Shown: positions 20,562 to 30,193, numbered from the stretch's first letter. The stretch: 64,000 bases of DNA from Stutzerimonas stutzeri (GCF_002909485.1 NZ_PPXG01000009.1:146225-210224); one strand, 5' to 3'. The notes: a model not told the origin generated them from the letters alone. A program made the numbers and translations.

Positions 20562-22040
20562 ATGGTTCCCGTAATCGCCCTGGTGGGCCGCCCGAACGTC
20601 GGCAAGTCCACCCTGTTCAACCGCCTGACCAAGAGCCGCGACGCCATCGTGGCCGAATACGCCGGTCTGACTCGAGATCGCCAGTACGGCGAGGCCAAAT
20701 GGCAGGGCCGCACCTACATTGTCATTGACACTGGCGGTCTGACCGGCGACGAGGAGGGCATCGACGCCAAGATGGCCGAGCAGTCCCTGCAAGCCATGCA
20801 AGAGGCTGATGCAGTGATGTTCATGGTCGATGCGCGTGCAGGCATGACGCCTGGCGATCAGATGATCGCCGAGCACCTGCGCAAGATGAACAAGCGCCAC
20901 TTCCTGGTGGCAAACAAGGTCGACAGCATCGATCCGGATATCGCCCGAGCAGAATTCAGCCCGTTGGGCCTGGGCGACGCCCTGCCGATCGCCGCCGCCC
21001 ATGGCCGTGGTATCACCCATATGCTCGAGCAGGCGCTCGGCATGTTCCCCAAGGACAACGCCGAAGTTGCCGAAGGCGAGGGTGAAGAGGGCGAGGCGGT
21101 TGCTGAAGGTGAAGAGCTCAAACGCATCCCTGGACCGAGCGAAAAGGATGGCATCAAGATCGCCATCATCGGTCGGCCCAATGTGGGCAAGTCGACGCTG
21201 GTCAACCGCATGCTCGGCGAGGAACGGGTCATCGTTTATGACCAGGCCGGTACAACCCGCGACAGCATCTACATTCCCTTCGAACGTGACGACGCGAAGT
21301 ACACACTGATCGACACGGCCGGTGTGCGCCGCCGTGGCAAGATCTTCGAGGCCGTAGAAAAGTTCTCGGTGGTCAAGACACTGCAGGCGATCCAGGACTC
21401 CAACGTCGTGATTTTCGTCATGGATGCCCGCGAGGGCGTGGTCGAACACGATCTGAACCTGCTTGGTTTCGTGCTGGAAAGCGGTCGGGCGCTGGTCATC
21501 GCACTGAACAAGTGGGACGGCATGGAACCGAGTGAGCGCGACTACGTGAAGACCGAGCTGGAGCGCCGGTTGTTCTTCGTCGAGTTCGCCGACATCCATT
21601 TCATCTCCGCCAAGCATGGCACCGGCGTCGGCAATCTGTACAAGTCGGTACAGGCCTCGTTCACCTCAGCTGTTACGCGATGGCCCACCAGCCGTCTGAC
21701 GCAGATCCTTGAAGATGCGGTTCGCGAGCATGCGCCGCCGATGGTTGCCAGCCGCCGGATCAAGCTTCGTTACGCGCACTTGGGCGGCGCCAACCCACCG
21801 CTGATCGTGATCCACGGCAATCAGGTCGACTCGATTCCCAAGTCCTACACCCGTTATCTGGAAAATACTTACCGGCGCGTTCTGAAGCTGGTTGGTACGC
21901 CCATCCGTATCGAGTACAAGGGCGGGGAAAACCCTTACGAGGGCAAGAAGAACACGCTTACCGACCGCCAGGTCAACAAGAAGCGCCGCCTCATGTCTCA
22001 CCACAAGAAGGCTGAGAAGAAGCGCCGCGACAAGCGCTGA
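20562..22040 (+). CDS. der: Ribosome biogenesis GTPase Der (EngA)
   Basis: Der is an essential GTPase with two G domains in tandem that acts in 50S subunit assembly. The 492 residues carry GRPNVGKST at about 9-17 and again at about 204-212, an acidic linker between them (about 165-190, rich in E and G), and a KH-like C-terminal domain with a basic tail [20 protein letters not shown]. The ATG at 20562 follows GTGGAGAG. It converges with a serine acetyltransferase gene only four bases downstream. Confidence 0.98.
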   Translation: MVPVIALVGRPNVGKSTLFNRLTKSRDAIVAEYAGLTRDRQYGEAKWQGRTYIVIDTGGLTGDEEGIDAKMAEQSLQAMQEADAVMFMVDARAGMTPGDQMIAEHLRKMNKRHFLVANKVDSIDPDIARAEFSPLGLGDALPIAAAHGRGITHMLEQALGMFPKDNAEVAEGEGEEGEAVAEGEELKRIPGPSEKDGIKIAIIGRPNVGKSTLVNRMLGEERVIVYDQAGTTRDSIYIPFERDDAKYTLIDTAGVRRRGKIFEAVEKFSVVKTLQAIQDSNVVIFVMDAREGVVEHDLNLLGFVLESGRALVIALNKWDGMEPSERDYVKTELERRLFFVEFADIHFISAKHGTGVGNLYKSVQASFTSAVTRWPTSRLTQILEDAVREHAPPMVASRRIKLRYAHLGGANPPLIVIHGNQVDSIPKSYTRYLENTYRRVLKLVGTPIRIEYKGGENPYEGKKNTLTDRQVNKKRRLMSHHKKAEKKRRDKR

Positions 22041-22044
22041 CTGC

Positions 22045-22839
22045 TCAGCGATCTCCGTCGAACGACTGGTCCATATCCAGGGCCGGTCGTGCGTGGCGCG
22101 GCGTGCCGACTTGGCGTGCCGGATTGCCGACCACTGTGGTGTGCGGCGCAACGGCATGCAGCACGATGCTGCCGGCGCCGACCTTCGCCCCCTCGCCAAT
22201 CTCGATATTTCCCAGAATCTTCGCGCCAGCGCCGATCATCACGCCGCTACGCACCTTCGGGTGACGATCACCGCCTTCCTTGCCGGTACCGCCCAGGGTA
22301 ACGCCCTGCAGGATCGACACGTCATCGCCCACCACGGCGGTTTCGCCAATGACGATGCCGGTACCGTGGTCGAGCATGATGCCACTGCCAATCCGGCTGG
22401 CCGGATTGATGTCGATACCCAGACGTTCGTTGCTGCGTGCCTGAATGAACATCGCCAGCAGGCGTTCCCCCCGTCCATGCAAAAAGTGCCCGACGCGATA
22501 GGCCTGTAGTGCCAGGTAACCTTTCGAGAACAGGAATACTTCGAGCGCCGTGTCGAACGCCGGATCGCGACTGACGATTGCCTGCAGGTCGCAACATGCC
22601 GCCTCAGCGAGCCGCGCGTTCTGGTGGTGGATGCCGGCGAAGCGATCGGCAAGCGTGTGGCTCTGCTCGGTGCTTTCCGCCAGTGCATTGCCGATACGGT
22701 AGGCAAGCGCGGAGCCGAAGTCGGGGTGGTCGAGGATGGCCTGGCGGAAAACAGCGGCCAGGGTCGGCTCCGTATCCAGCGCGTGTTGCGCCTGGGCGCG
22801 CAGGTCGCTCCACAGCGTGCTGACAGGATGACTAGGCAT
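22045..22839 (-). CDS. Serine O-acetyltransferase, second diverged copy
   Basis: This 264-residue protein is a hexapeptide-repeat serine acetyltransferase. It has an N-terminal helical region (LRAQAQHALDTEPTLAAVFR) and a beta-helix with [20 protein letters not shown] and GVTLGGTGKEGGDRHPKV. The ATG at 22839 follows AAGGAA; an upstream extension in frame lacks homology. It is clearly distinct from the CysE at 6246-7025, and its C-terminal tail after the helix is different. It converges with der. The role may be basal or stress-related cysteine synthesis, or feeding of another O-acetylserine use; the sequence does not decide. Confidence 0.9.
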   Translation of the reverse strand: MPSHPVSTLWSDLRAQAQHALDTEPTLAAVFRQAILDHPDFGSALAYRIGNALAESTEQSHTLADRFAGIHHQNARLAEAACCDLQAIVSRDPAFDTALEVFLFSKGYLALQAYRVGHFLHGRGERLLAMFIQARSNERLGIDINPASRIGSGIMLDHGTGIVIGETAVVGDDVSILQGVTLGGTGKEGGDRHPKVRSGVMIGAGAKILGNIEIGEGAKVGAGSIVLHAVAPHTTVVGNPARQVGTPRHARPALDMDQSFDGDR

Positions 22840-22997
22840 GGAAGGTTCCTTATGGTCGATACGAGTGGATGCCCGTTCGCTGCAACTGTAGCAGCCCCAC
22901 GGCGGGTGCTGCGTACCCTCGTATCGTGCATCGGTCATCGGCTATCCTGTTGCCTTCCTGCTGAACCCCCACGCGGCAGGCCTGTCGGAAGGCTGAC

Positions 22998-24146
22998 ATG
23001 CTTATCAGTAAACTGCCCAACGTTGGCACCACTATTTTCACCACGATGTCCCAGTTGGCGGCGGACACCGGTGCGTTGAATCTTTCTCAGGGCTTCCCCG
23101 ATTTTGACGGCCCCGACGCGCTGCGCGAGGCGCTGGCCCGTCATGTCATGGCGGGACACAACCAGTACGCACCGATGACCGGCCTGCCGGCGCTTCGCGA
23201 GCAGGTCGCGGCGAAGGTTGCCGTTCTGTATGGACGGAAGGTAGATGCCTCCAGCGAGGTCACCATCACGCCCGGTGCTACCCAGGCGATCTTCTGCGCG
23301 ATCCAGTCGGTGATCCAGCCGGGCGACGAGGTCATCGTCTTCGACCCTTGCTATGACAGCTACGAGCCATCGGTACAGCTTGCCGGTGGCATCTGCATCC
23401 ATCAGCCGCTGACTCTGCCGGATTTTCACATCGACTGGCAGCGCTTGGCCGACGCCATTACCCCGCGCACGCGGATGATCGTGCTCAATACGCCGCATAA
23501 CCCCAGCGGGGCGCTGATCGACGGTGATGATCTCGATCGCCTGGCAGCGCTGATTCGCGAGCGCGATATATACCTGCTCAGTGACGAGGTCTATGAGCAT
23601 CTGGTATTCGACGGCCGCGAGCATGCCAGCGTGTTACGCCATGATGAGCTCTACCAGCGAGCCTTCGTCATCAGTTCCTTCGGCAAGACTTACCACGTCA
23701 CTGGCTGGAAGACTGGCTATGTAGTGGCGCCGCCTATGCTCAGCAGTGAGCTGCGCAAAGTGCACCAGTACGTCAGCTTCACTGGGGTGACGCCGCTGCA
23801 GTGGGCCCTGGCCGATTTCATGGCTGAACATCCCGAGCACGTCACCGAGCTGCCGGCCTTCTACCAGGCCAAGCGCGATCTGTTCTGCGATCTGCTGGCT
23901 GGGTCTCGCTTCAGCTTCACTCGGGCTGCGGGCACCTACTTCCAGCTTGCCGACTATTCAGCGATCCGCCCTGATCTTGATGATGTCGCAATGGCCGAGT
24001 GGCTGACCCGCGAACACGGCGTTGCAAGTATTCCGATTTCGGTGTTCTACCAGAACGCCCCGACCGATTTGCGGCTGGTGCGTTTCTGCTTTGCCAAACG
24101 AGAGGAGACGCTGCGTGAAGCGGCGGAACGACTATGCGCGATTTGA
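22998..24146 (+). CDS. Methionine/glutamine-type aminotransferase (YbdL-like)
   Basis: This is a class I/II fold-type I PLP aminotransferase of the YbdL/kynurenine-aminotransferase group, which transaminate methionine, glutamine or aromatic amino acids with 2-oxo acids. The 382 residues start LISKLPNVGTTIFTTMSQLA and keep the PLP lysine K230 in SSFGKTYHVTGWK, plus NTPHNPSG and SDEVYEHLVFD. Its 3' end overlaps the omega-amidase gene by 13 bases, which supports joint action on glutamine-derived or KMBA-linked substrates. The exact substrate is inferred. Confidence 0.9.
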   Translation: MLISKLPNVGTTIFTTMSQLAADTGALNLSQGFPDFDGPDALREALARHVMAGHNQYAPMTGLPALREQVAAKVAVLYGRKVDASSEVTITPGATQAIFCAIQSVIQPGDEVIVFDPCYDSYEPSVQLAGGICIHQPLTLPDFHIDWQRLADAITPRTRMIVLNTPHNPSGALIDGDDLDRLAALIRERDIYLLSDEVYEHLVFDGREHASVLRHDELYQRAFVISSFGKTYHVTGWKTGYVVAPPMLSSELRKVHQYVSFTGVTPLQWALADFMAEHPEHVTELPAFYQAKRDLFCDLLAGSRFSFTRAAGTYFQLADYSAIRPDLDDVAMAEWLTREHGVASIPISVFYQNAPTDLRLVRFCFAKREETLREAAERLCAI

Positions 24147-24928
24147 ACGATCTGCCCGACCTCGAACTGGCGCTGGTACAGACCAGCCTGATCTGGCAGG
24201 ACGCTGCCGCCAATCACGAACGATTCATCACGCTGCTGGATCAGGCCAGCGGCGCCGACCTGATCCTCCTGCCGGAGATGTTCACCACCGGTTTCTCCAT
24301 GGATTCGGCTGCACTGGCCGAGCCGGAAGAGGGGCCGACCTATGTATGGCTGCGAGCGCAAGCTGCCCGGCTGGATGCCGTAATCACTGGCAGTGTGATC
24401 ATCGAGGCTGCCGACGGCAGTCATCGCAATCGTTTGCTCTGGGCGCGCCCGGATGGTGAGGTGCTGCATTATGACAAGCGCCACCTGTTCCGTATGGCTG
24501 GCGAGCACAAGCATTACACGCCAGGGCAGCAGCAGGCGTTGTTCGAGCTGAACGGCTGGCGGGTGCGCCCGCTGATTTGTTATGACCTACGTTTCCCGGT
24601 ATGGAGCCGCGATCCACATGGCACCGACCTGCTGCTTTACACGGCGAACTGGCCGGCCGCACGCCGTGATGCTTGGAATCGCCTGCTGCCGGCGCGTGCC
24701 ATCGAGAATCTATGCTATGTCGCGGCGGTCAACCGGGTCGGCGAAGATGGTAAGGGTTATCCCTACAGCGGCGACAGCCAGGTGCTCGACTTCAAGGGCG
24801 ATACGCTGATGAATGCCGAAGATCGCGATGCTGTTTTGCGCTGCACGTTGCGCGCGCGTGACCTGGCGGCATTCCGCGAGCGCTTCCCGGCCTATCACGA
24901 TGGAGACGAGTTCGAGCTGAAGCTGTAG
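24134..24928 (+). CDS. Nitrilase-family omega-amidase (YafV-like)
   Basis: This 264-residue carbon-nitrogen hydrolase has the full catalytic set: E48 in LLPEMF, K115 in YDKRHLF and C149 in LICYDLRFPVWSR. Close relatives (YafV, mammalian Nit2) hydrolyse alpha-ketoglutaramate and related omega-amides. It overlaps the upstream aminotransferase by 13 bases, so the two are translationally coupled, and the pair fits the glutamine transaminase-omega-amidase route in which deamidation makes the transamination irreversible. It ends four bases before the reverse-strand permease. Confidence 0.91.
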   Translation: MRDLNDLPDLELALVQTSLIWQDAAANHERFITLLDQASGADLILLPEMFTTGFSMDSAALAEPEEGPTYVWLRAQAARLDAVITGSVIIEAADGSHRNRLLWARPDGEVLHYDKRHLFRMAGEHKHYTPGQQQALFELNGWRVRPLICYDLRFPVWSRDPHGTDLLLYTANWPAARRDAWNRLLPARAIENLCYVAAVNRVGEDGKGYPYSGDSQVLDFKGDTLMNAEDRDAVLRCTLRARDLAAFRERFPAYHDGDEFELKL

Positions 24929-24931
24929 CGG

Positions 24932-26278
24932 TCATCGCTCGAGCGTTTCCGACGCGGGCGCCGTGCGACGCATCAGCAGAAGCGGCAATCCGAACGCGAG
25001 CACTGCTAGCCCTAGCAGTGCTCCCGGGCCCGCGTACAGCGTGCTCGAAACGAACAGGCCCAGGCAGCTGCTGGCGAAAATCAGCGGCAGCAGCGGGTAC
25101 AGCGGAACCCTGAATGGTCGATGCACCTGCGGCTGAAGATTGCGCAAGCGCATCAGCGCCAATGCCGTCATGCACATGAAAAACCAGAAAACCGGCGCGG
25201 TGTAAGCGACCATGGCCTGCACACCGCTCTGGCTCAATGTGCCGAACAGAATCAGTAGCAGAGTGATTGCCGCCTGGACCAGCAGCGCGCGGACAGGCGT
25301 GGAGCCGCGTTCGTTCCATGCGCCAAGCAGCCTCAGCTGAGGGACGTCCCGGCCCAGTGCGTAGTACACGCGAGCACCGGTCAGAATCGTCGCATTTATG
25401 GTGCTCAAGGCGGTAAAGCAGATCAGCAGGCTCAAACCCAGTGCAGCCCAGTTGCCGACGACCACTTCCATCAGGTCGGCGCCGACCGCATCCGACTGGC
25501 GCAGGGCCTGTAGACCGAAGACCTGCAGCAGCGCGACGTTGGTCAGCAGGTAGAGCGCAGTCACTACCAGGGTGCCGATCAGTAGTACCCGACTCATATT
25601 GCGTCCCGGATCGCGCAGCTCGCCAGACAGGTAAGCGGTCTCGTTCCAGCCCCCGTAGGTCAGCAGAACGAACACCATGCCCATCCCCAGCATGCCAATC
25701 CCTCCGTCGGAGGGTTCGACCGCCAGATCTGCCTTGGCCTGGTCAGGCGAAAGCAGGCCGGCCAGCGTTACCGTGGTCAGAGTGAGAATCGTCAGGCCGC
25801 TTAGCACCACTTGGATGCGTTTGGATTGGTCGGTGCCGAGCACGTTCAGCGTAGTCAGCAGGACAACGGAGAAGGCCGCATGTAGTGCGTTTCCGTAGTC
25901 GCCAAGTGGCATCAGCCGTTGTGCGTAGTCACCGTAGATGAATGCCACGGCCGCAATGGCGCCGGTCTGGATGACGGTGCCACGGGCCCAGGCAAACATC
26001 AGCCCCAGCCTGCTGCCCCAGGCCTGGCATAAGTAGTGGTACTCACCACCTTCATCCGGGAAGCTGGCACCCAGCTCCGCATAACACAGCGCGCCGATCA
26101 GCATCAGCACGCCGCCGGCCAGCCACAAGACGATGTAAGTCGCTGAGCTGTCGGCATGCTGGGCAACCAGTGGTGGAAAGCCGAAGATTCCCACGCCGAC
26201 TACGACGCCCACCAGCACGGCGACGCCGTCGACAACGGAGAGGCCGGTGGCGTGCCGGCTATGTGCTTGAGCGTCCAT
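24932..26278 (-). CDS. APC-superfamily amino acid permease
   Basis: This 448-residue inner-membrane transporter belongs to the amino acid-polyamine-organocation superfamily. It begins with a hydrophilic leader, then the first helix with GVVVGVGIFGFPPLV, the substrate-site glycine pattern of APC permeases, and about twelve hydrophobic segments. Typical motifs include YAELGASFPDEGGEYHYL. The substrate cannot be told from sequence. It ends only a few bases from the omega-amidase on the other strand, and starts two bases after the methyltransferase stop, so these two reverse-strand genes form an operon. Confidence 0.9.
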   Translation of the reverse strand: MDAQAHSRHATGLSVVDGVAVLVGVVVGVGIFGFPPLVAQHADSSATYIVLWLAGGVLMLIGALCYAELGASFPDEGGEYHYLCQAWGSRLGLMFAWARGTVIQTGAIAAVAFIYGDYAQRLMPLGDYGNALHAAFSVVLLTTLNVLGTDQSKRIQVVLSGLTILTLTTVTLAGLLSPDQAKADLAVEPSDGGIGMLGMGMVFVLLTYGGWNETAYLSGELRDPGRNMSRVLLIGTLVVTALYLLTNVALLQVFGLQALRQSDAVGADLMEVVVGNWAALGLSLLICFTALSTINATILTGARVYYALGRDVPQLRLLGAWNERGSTPVRALLVQAAITLLLILFGTLSQSGVQAMVAYTAPVFWFFMCMTALALMRLRNLQPQVHRPFRVPLYPLLPLIFASSCLGLFVSSTLYAGPGALLGLAVLAFGLPLLLMRRTAPASETLER

Positions 26279-26280
26279 GC

Positions 26281-27081
26281 TCAGTTACGCCGTGCGCTCC
26301 AGCGGGTAGTTGATTCCTCGCCTGTGATCGCACTGATGCGATCACCCTCGACTTTTCCAACGTAAGGCGTGCCGCCAACCTCGAAGTGGAAAATATCCCC
26401 TTCGAGGTTGCCAATCACACTGTTCTGCAGTCCGCCGGAGCGTGCAGTCCCTAGCACCTGCTGGTACTGCTGCTGCAACTCGAGGGTGAATCGACCGTCT
26501 GGCATCTCGACTTCCCATCTACCCTCGACCTTGGCCGGGACGATCCACAGATAGACGTAGCTGCCACCGACATAATCGGTGCGATCGGCAGGCCAGTCGT
26601 CCATGCCGAACGCGTGGGATACCACCCGCGTACCTGGTTTTAGCGTATCGAGGATGACCGGGCGCAGGCGCATGTTCAGCCGCGGTAGCAAATACATGGT
26701 CAGCACCGTCGCCTCGGAAATATCTTTCTTGAACAGGTCGCCCTGCTCGAAGCTGACCTTGTCGGATACGCCAGCCGATTTCGCGTTGGCTTCGGCTTCC
26801 TCGATGCGTTCGGGGTCGAGGTCGATACCCAGTGCCGAGTCGGCGCCGCGGTCGCGAACGGCGGCGATAGCGATGCGTCCGTCGCCGGAGCCGAGATCGA
26901 TGACGGTATCGCCGGCTTTCACATCGGCCATCTCAAGCATCCGCGCGACAACACGGTCCGGTGTAGGAACATAAGGCACGTCGAGTTCTGGCGCGTCCTG
27001 CGCATGGGCAGGAAACAGCGTAGCGAGTAACAACGGAAGGGCGATGAGTAAAGCGGGACGGCGAACGAACGCGAACGACAT
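26281..27081 (-). CDS. Exported class I SAM-dependent methyltransferase-like protein
   Basis: The 266-residue protein has a clear Sec signal peptide (RR at 7-8, hydrophobic 10-23, cleavage after AHA at 27) followed by a Rossmann methyltransferase fold. Motif I is VIDLGSGDGR at 60-69 and the acidic motif II is GIDLDPE. A C-terminal beta-rich extension after about residue 185 is not part of the core fold. Similar exported proteins are known in proteobacterial databases as class I methyltransferases. A periplasmic location is odd because SAM is cytosolic. It leads a two-gene reverse operon with the APC permease. The substrate is unknown. Confidence 0.82.
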   Translation of the reverse strand: MSFAFVRRPALLIALPLLLATLFPAHAQDAPELDVPYVPTPDRVVARMLEMADVKAGDTVIDLGSGDGRIAIAAVRDRGADSALGIDLDPERIEEAEANAKSAGVSDKVSFEQGDLFKKDISEATVLTMYLLPRLNMRLRPVILDTLKPGTRVVSHAFGMDDWPADRTDYVGGSYVYLWIVPAKVEGRWEVEMPDGRFTLELQQQYQQVLGTARSGGLQNSVIGNLEGDIFHFEVGGTPYVGKVEGDRISAITGEESTTRWSARRN

Positions 27082-27288
27082 GAATGATCCCCTTGGCGAG
27101 TTCTAGCCCCGTTCGGCTTGGGGCGTTAATGACCGGACCCGGGGGGCGGCGCAAGGTTCTCGGCGCGCCGCGATGAACGCTGCGCGAGATGCCGAAGAGC
27201 CTCCGCAAAGCCGCGTCGGGCGGCAGTTCGAAGGGCTATTGGCAGCTTGTAACCCGATGTGAGCATGAGGTGCCGAGCGGCGCCATGG

Positions 27289-27675
27289 TTAGTCTCGGCG
27301 CAGCTTGCGGTCGGCGCGCCGCTGGCGCCACAGCACCCAGCCATAGATCAGCAGATTGACCAGTACCACCACCGCCGCCAGCGCGTACTGCACTGGCGTG
27401 CTCAGCCAGGCGGGGTAGATCAACGGCAGCAGATAGTGCTCGATGAAGCCCGCTTCGTATCCCGCGCCGCCCGCCAAGCGCCGCAGCAGGTTCTCCCAGT
27501 GGGTCAGCGGGCACGGCCGACCGGTCAGCTCAACGAACACGCCCCAGACGATCGCCGGAACATGTATCAGCACGAAACCACGCTTCCATGCGACAAGCAG
27601 ACCGCCGAGCAGCACGAACAGAATGAAGCCGAGGTGCAACAGCAGTACGGCATCCGCCCCCATGCGATAGAGCAT
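27289..27675 (-). CDS. DUF2784 family membrane protein
   Basis: This 128-residue protein matches the DUF2784 family by its pattern of early helices and signature ADAVLLLHLGFILFVLLGG, with WENLLRRLAGGAGYEAGFIEHYL in the middle. It has about three or four membrane segments and a short basic tail. No function is established for the family. It follows the YjdF-like gene with a four-base gap, so the two are probably cotranscribed. A 207-base gap without a clear gene separates it from the methyltransferase. Confidence 0.8.
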   Translation of the reverse strand: MLYRMGADAVLLLHLGFILFVLLGGLLVAWKRGFVLIHVPAIVWGVFVELTGRPCPLTHWENLLRRLAGGAGYEAGFIEHYLLPLIYPAWLSTPVQYALAAVVVLVNLLIYGWVLWRQRRADRKLRRD

Positions 27676-27679
27676 TGCG

Positions 27680-28306
27680 CTATGCCGCCGCGCCCGTGCG
27701 GCTCATCTCTGCGATCTGGCGATCCTGCACCCTCGCCAGCAGAGTGACCGACAGAAGCGCGCCAACCAGCGCCATGAACATGTCCGATTGGGTATCCCAT
27801 GGATCGCCCTGGGTGCCGAGAAAATCCTCCGCGCCCTGCCCGGCGATAAGCGCCACCCACCACTCGATCAGTTCATAGAAGGCGCTGAAGGCCAGCGCGA
27901 CGCAAAGTGCGAGAAATCCCAGCATCTTTCCTGGCGCGACTAGGCGCAGCCGTAGCAGGATCTCCCGGGCGAGCAGGGCGGGCGTTATGCCCTGAATGAA
28001 ATGACCTAGTTTGTCGTATGGATTGCGGCTGAGATCGAGCCATTCCTGCACCCAGAACCCAGGCGGGACGCGCGCATAGGTATAGGTCCCGCCAAGAATC
28101 AGGATCAGCGCATGGATCGCGATGACCACGTAAAGCAGGCGCGTCAGCGGCAGGCGCTGGTGGCTCCACAGCAGCAGGGGCGCGGCGATCAGCACCGGGG
28201 CGACTTCCAGCAGCCAGGTTGCACGGTCAAAGGGCGCGATGGCAGAGCAGACCAGCGCCAGCAGCACGACCGATCCGAGCGTTGCGTAAAGTGTTCTGTC
28301 CTGCAT
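27680..28306 (-). CDS. DUF2238 (YjdF-like) inner membrane protein
   Basis: This is a polytopic membrane protein of about 208 residues with five or more hydrophobic segments and the DUF2238/YjdF features GHFIQGITPALLAREILLR and ELIEWWVALIAGQGAEDFLGTQGDPWDTQSDM. The start at 28306 (MQDRTLYA) fits family length; an ATG four codons upstream is equally possible and neither has a strong ribosome site. The role of YjdF proteins is not known. It is the first gene of a pair with the DUF2784 gene. Confidence 0.82.
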   Translation of the reverse strand: MQDRTLYATLGSVVLLALVCSAIAPFDRATWLLEVAPVLIAAPLLLWSHQRLPLTRLLYVVIAIHALILILGGTYTYARVPPGFWVQEWLDLSRNPYDKLGHFIQGITPALLAREILLRLRLVAPGKMLGFLALCVALAFSAFYELIEWWVALIAGQGAEDFLGTQGDPWDTQSDMFMALVGALLSVTLLARVQDRQIAEMSRTGAAA

Positions 28307-28404
28307 GGAAGCTGCCATGGTGATCGATCCAGCCGGCAGCATGCAGCGGCGCCAGGCAGCGTGCAACTGATGGGCTCTCGTATGCAGCAAGTCGCAGCGG
28401 CCCT

Positions 28405-29136
28405 CTAGCCCCGGCGACCGGCCGGAGCAGCTGAGCGGGAAATCGAGCGGTCACAGCGTCGCATGTCGACTTTGCCGACATAGGCGTTGGCATTGCCCTG
28501 CACGCAGGCAATGCGCTGGTTGCGTGTGCGCTCCCATTCGCTGACCGGATGCTGGCGATTCCAGATGTCGTACAGGCGTTGGTCCTGTTTCGATAGGCGC
28601 AGCTTGTAGCGCTCGCTCATGTACAGATAGGTACGTGCAATAGCCCCGCGGCTATATTCGGCCGGCATGGCCGTGCGCTGCTTGAAGTTCACCACGAAGG
28701 GGCAGGCGCCGTATTGGCTGGGTTTTTCACTGAGCATGCCGAAGCCGAAGTTGCTGCGATCGCCGTTGACTTCGCCGACTACCGGGACCAGGTTGTGCAG
28801 ATCAGCCTCGGCCAGGCTGAAGACCGGGTCCTTGGCGGTGCACTGCTTGCGCCCGCCCTGTTGCCAGCACTGGCGCTGGTGGCCGATGACCCAGGCCGGC
28901 ACGATGTGCTCCCATTCCACCCGTTCGGCTCGCTTGGGCTGTTTGCGTGGAATGTAGCCGCAGCTACTGAGGTCGATACGATTGCCCTTGAAACTGCAAC
29001 CGCAGTAGAAGTCCACCGGGCGGTCGGCATAGATGGACCAGGCGACCTTCTTCGCTTCGCGGAAGGTGCGAGGCGCATCGGCATAGGCGTTGCAACAGCA
29101 GAACAGGGCAAGCAGGAAAAGACTGAGGCGGCGCAT
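28405..29136 (-). CDS. Endonuclease I family secreted nuclease
   Basis: This 243-residue protein has a signal peptide (cleavage after NAYA at about 19) and an endonuclease I (EndA/Dns) domain. The catalytic region is visible as RVEWEHIVPAWVIGHQRQCW at about 73-92, with the metal-site histidine, and LHNLVPVVGEVNGDRSNF further on. Such enzymes cut double-stranded DNA in the periplasm or outside the cell, for nutrient use or in limiting transformation. The gene stands alone on the reverse strand. A cysteine-rich stretch CGCSFKGNRIDLSSCGY suggests disulfides, which fits export. Confidence 0.92.
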   Translation of the reverse strand: MRRLSLFLLALFCCCNAYADAPRTFREAKKVAWSIYADRPVDFYCGCSFKGNRIDLSSCGYIPRKQPKRAERVEWEHIVPAWVIGHQRQCWQQGGRKQCTAKDPVFSLAEADLHNLVPVVGEVNGDRSNFGFGMLSEKPSQYGACPFVVNFKQRTAMPAEYSRGAIARTYLYMSERYKLRLSKQDQRLYDIWNRQHPVSEWERTRNQRIACVQGNANAYVGKVDMRRCDRSISRSAAPAGRRG

Positions 29137-29246
29137 GGATATCTCGACGACTGAACGAGTGTCGCATCCATGCGCGGGCCGGCATATTACCTGTCGGTTA
29201 GTTAAAAGTCATAAAAAACAAAGGCTTGCGTAATATCATTGGGCCT

Positions 29247-30104
29247 TCATCTGGACCTCATCTGGCCCAGGCGATTGATCTGCAGGGAAGCGAGAATGAT
29301 CGCACCGCCAACTGCGAGCAGGATCAGATTGGTCGTGGTGCCCCAGAACAACAGGTTGAGCACCAGACCCACCGGCACCGCCATGTTGTTCATTACCGCC
29401 AGGGTGCCGGCATCCACCAGCGTCGCGCCCTTGTTCCAACAGAACTGGCCCAACGCGGTTGCCAGCACGCCCATCCAGATCAGTACCGTCCATTGCGTCG
29501 TGGTGGTCGGCAGTTTCTCGGCGTTGCCGAACAGTAGCCAGGCGGGCAGCACGATCAACAGCGCGCCGAGGAAGAAGTAGCCGAAGCGTCGATGTAACGG
29601 CACGTCGGAGGGGTAGCGCTGCGCCAGATGCTTGTAGAACACCTGGCCGGCAGCGAAGGTGAAGTTGGCCAGCTGCATCAGCAGGAAGCCGCCGAGAAAA
29701 TCGCTGGAAACACCGTCGTAGCGAATGAGTCCTGCGCCGAACACCGCCACGGCTGCCGCGACCAGTGCCCAAGGGTTGAAGCGGCGGTTGAGTGCATCGT
29801 CGATCAACGTCACGTGCAGAGGCGTGAGCACGGTGAACAGCAGCACTTCGGCGACCGTCAGCACGTTGAAGCTCATGTACAGGCACAGGTAGGTGACGCC
29901 GAACTGAAGTGCGCCGACCAGGGTGACGCCGACGATGAAGCCGGGCGCTACGCCGCGCCAGCGGGTCAGCGGCAGGAAAACCAGCCCGGCGAGGATTACC
30001 CGCGTGAGGACGGCGAAATAGCTGTCCACCTGGCCGGCCAGATAAACGCCGATCAGATTGAAGGAAAATGCCCAGAGCAGGGTGACGAAGATCAGATAGC
30101 GCAT
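29247..30104 (-). CDS. EamA family drug/metabolite transporter
   Basis: This 285-residue inner-membrane protein shows about ten hydrophobic helices in two halves, each an EamA domain, as in RhaT/YdcZ-type carriers of the DMT superfamily. It begins with YLIFVTLLWAFSFNLIGVYL, typical of the first EamA helix. Substrates range from amino acids to purines and cannot be assigned. The 110-base gap to the nuclease holds AT-rich sequence and no gene. Confidence 0.88.
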   Translation of the reverse strand: MRYLIFVTLLWAFSFNLIGVYLAGQVDSYFAVLTRVILAGLVFLPLTRWRGVAPGFIVGVTLVGALQFGVTYLCLYMSFNVLTVAEVLLFTVLTPLHVTLIDDALNRRFNPWALVAAAVAVFGAGLIRYDGVSSDFLGGFLLMQLANFTFAAGQVFYKHLAQRYPSDVPLHRRFGYFFLGALLIVLPAWLLFGNAEKLPTTTTQWTVLIWMGVLATALGQFCWNKGATLVDAGTLAVMNNMAVPVGLVLNLLFWGTTTNLILLAVGGAIILASLQINRLGQMRSR

Positions 30105-30193
30105 GCCGCCTCCTCGACGAAGGTCGGCGACCTTAGCGGCTGCGCTTCAAAGAGGGAAGGGCTGGCGAGCCTGCAGGCCCGCCAGCCGAACGA

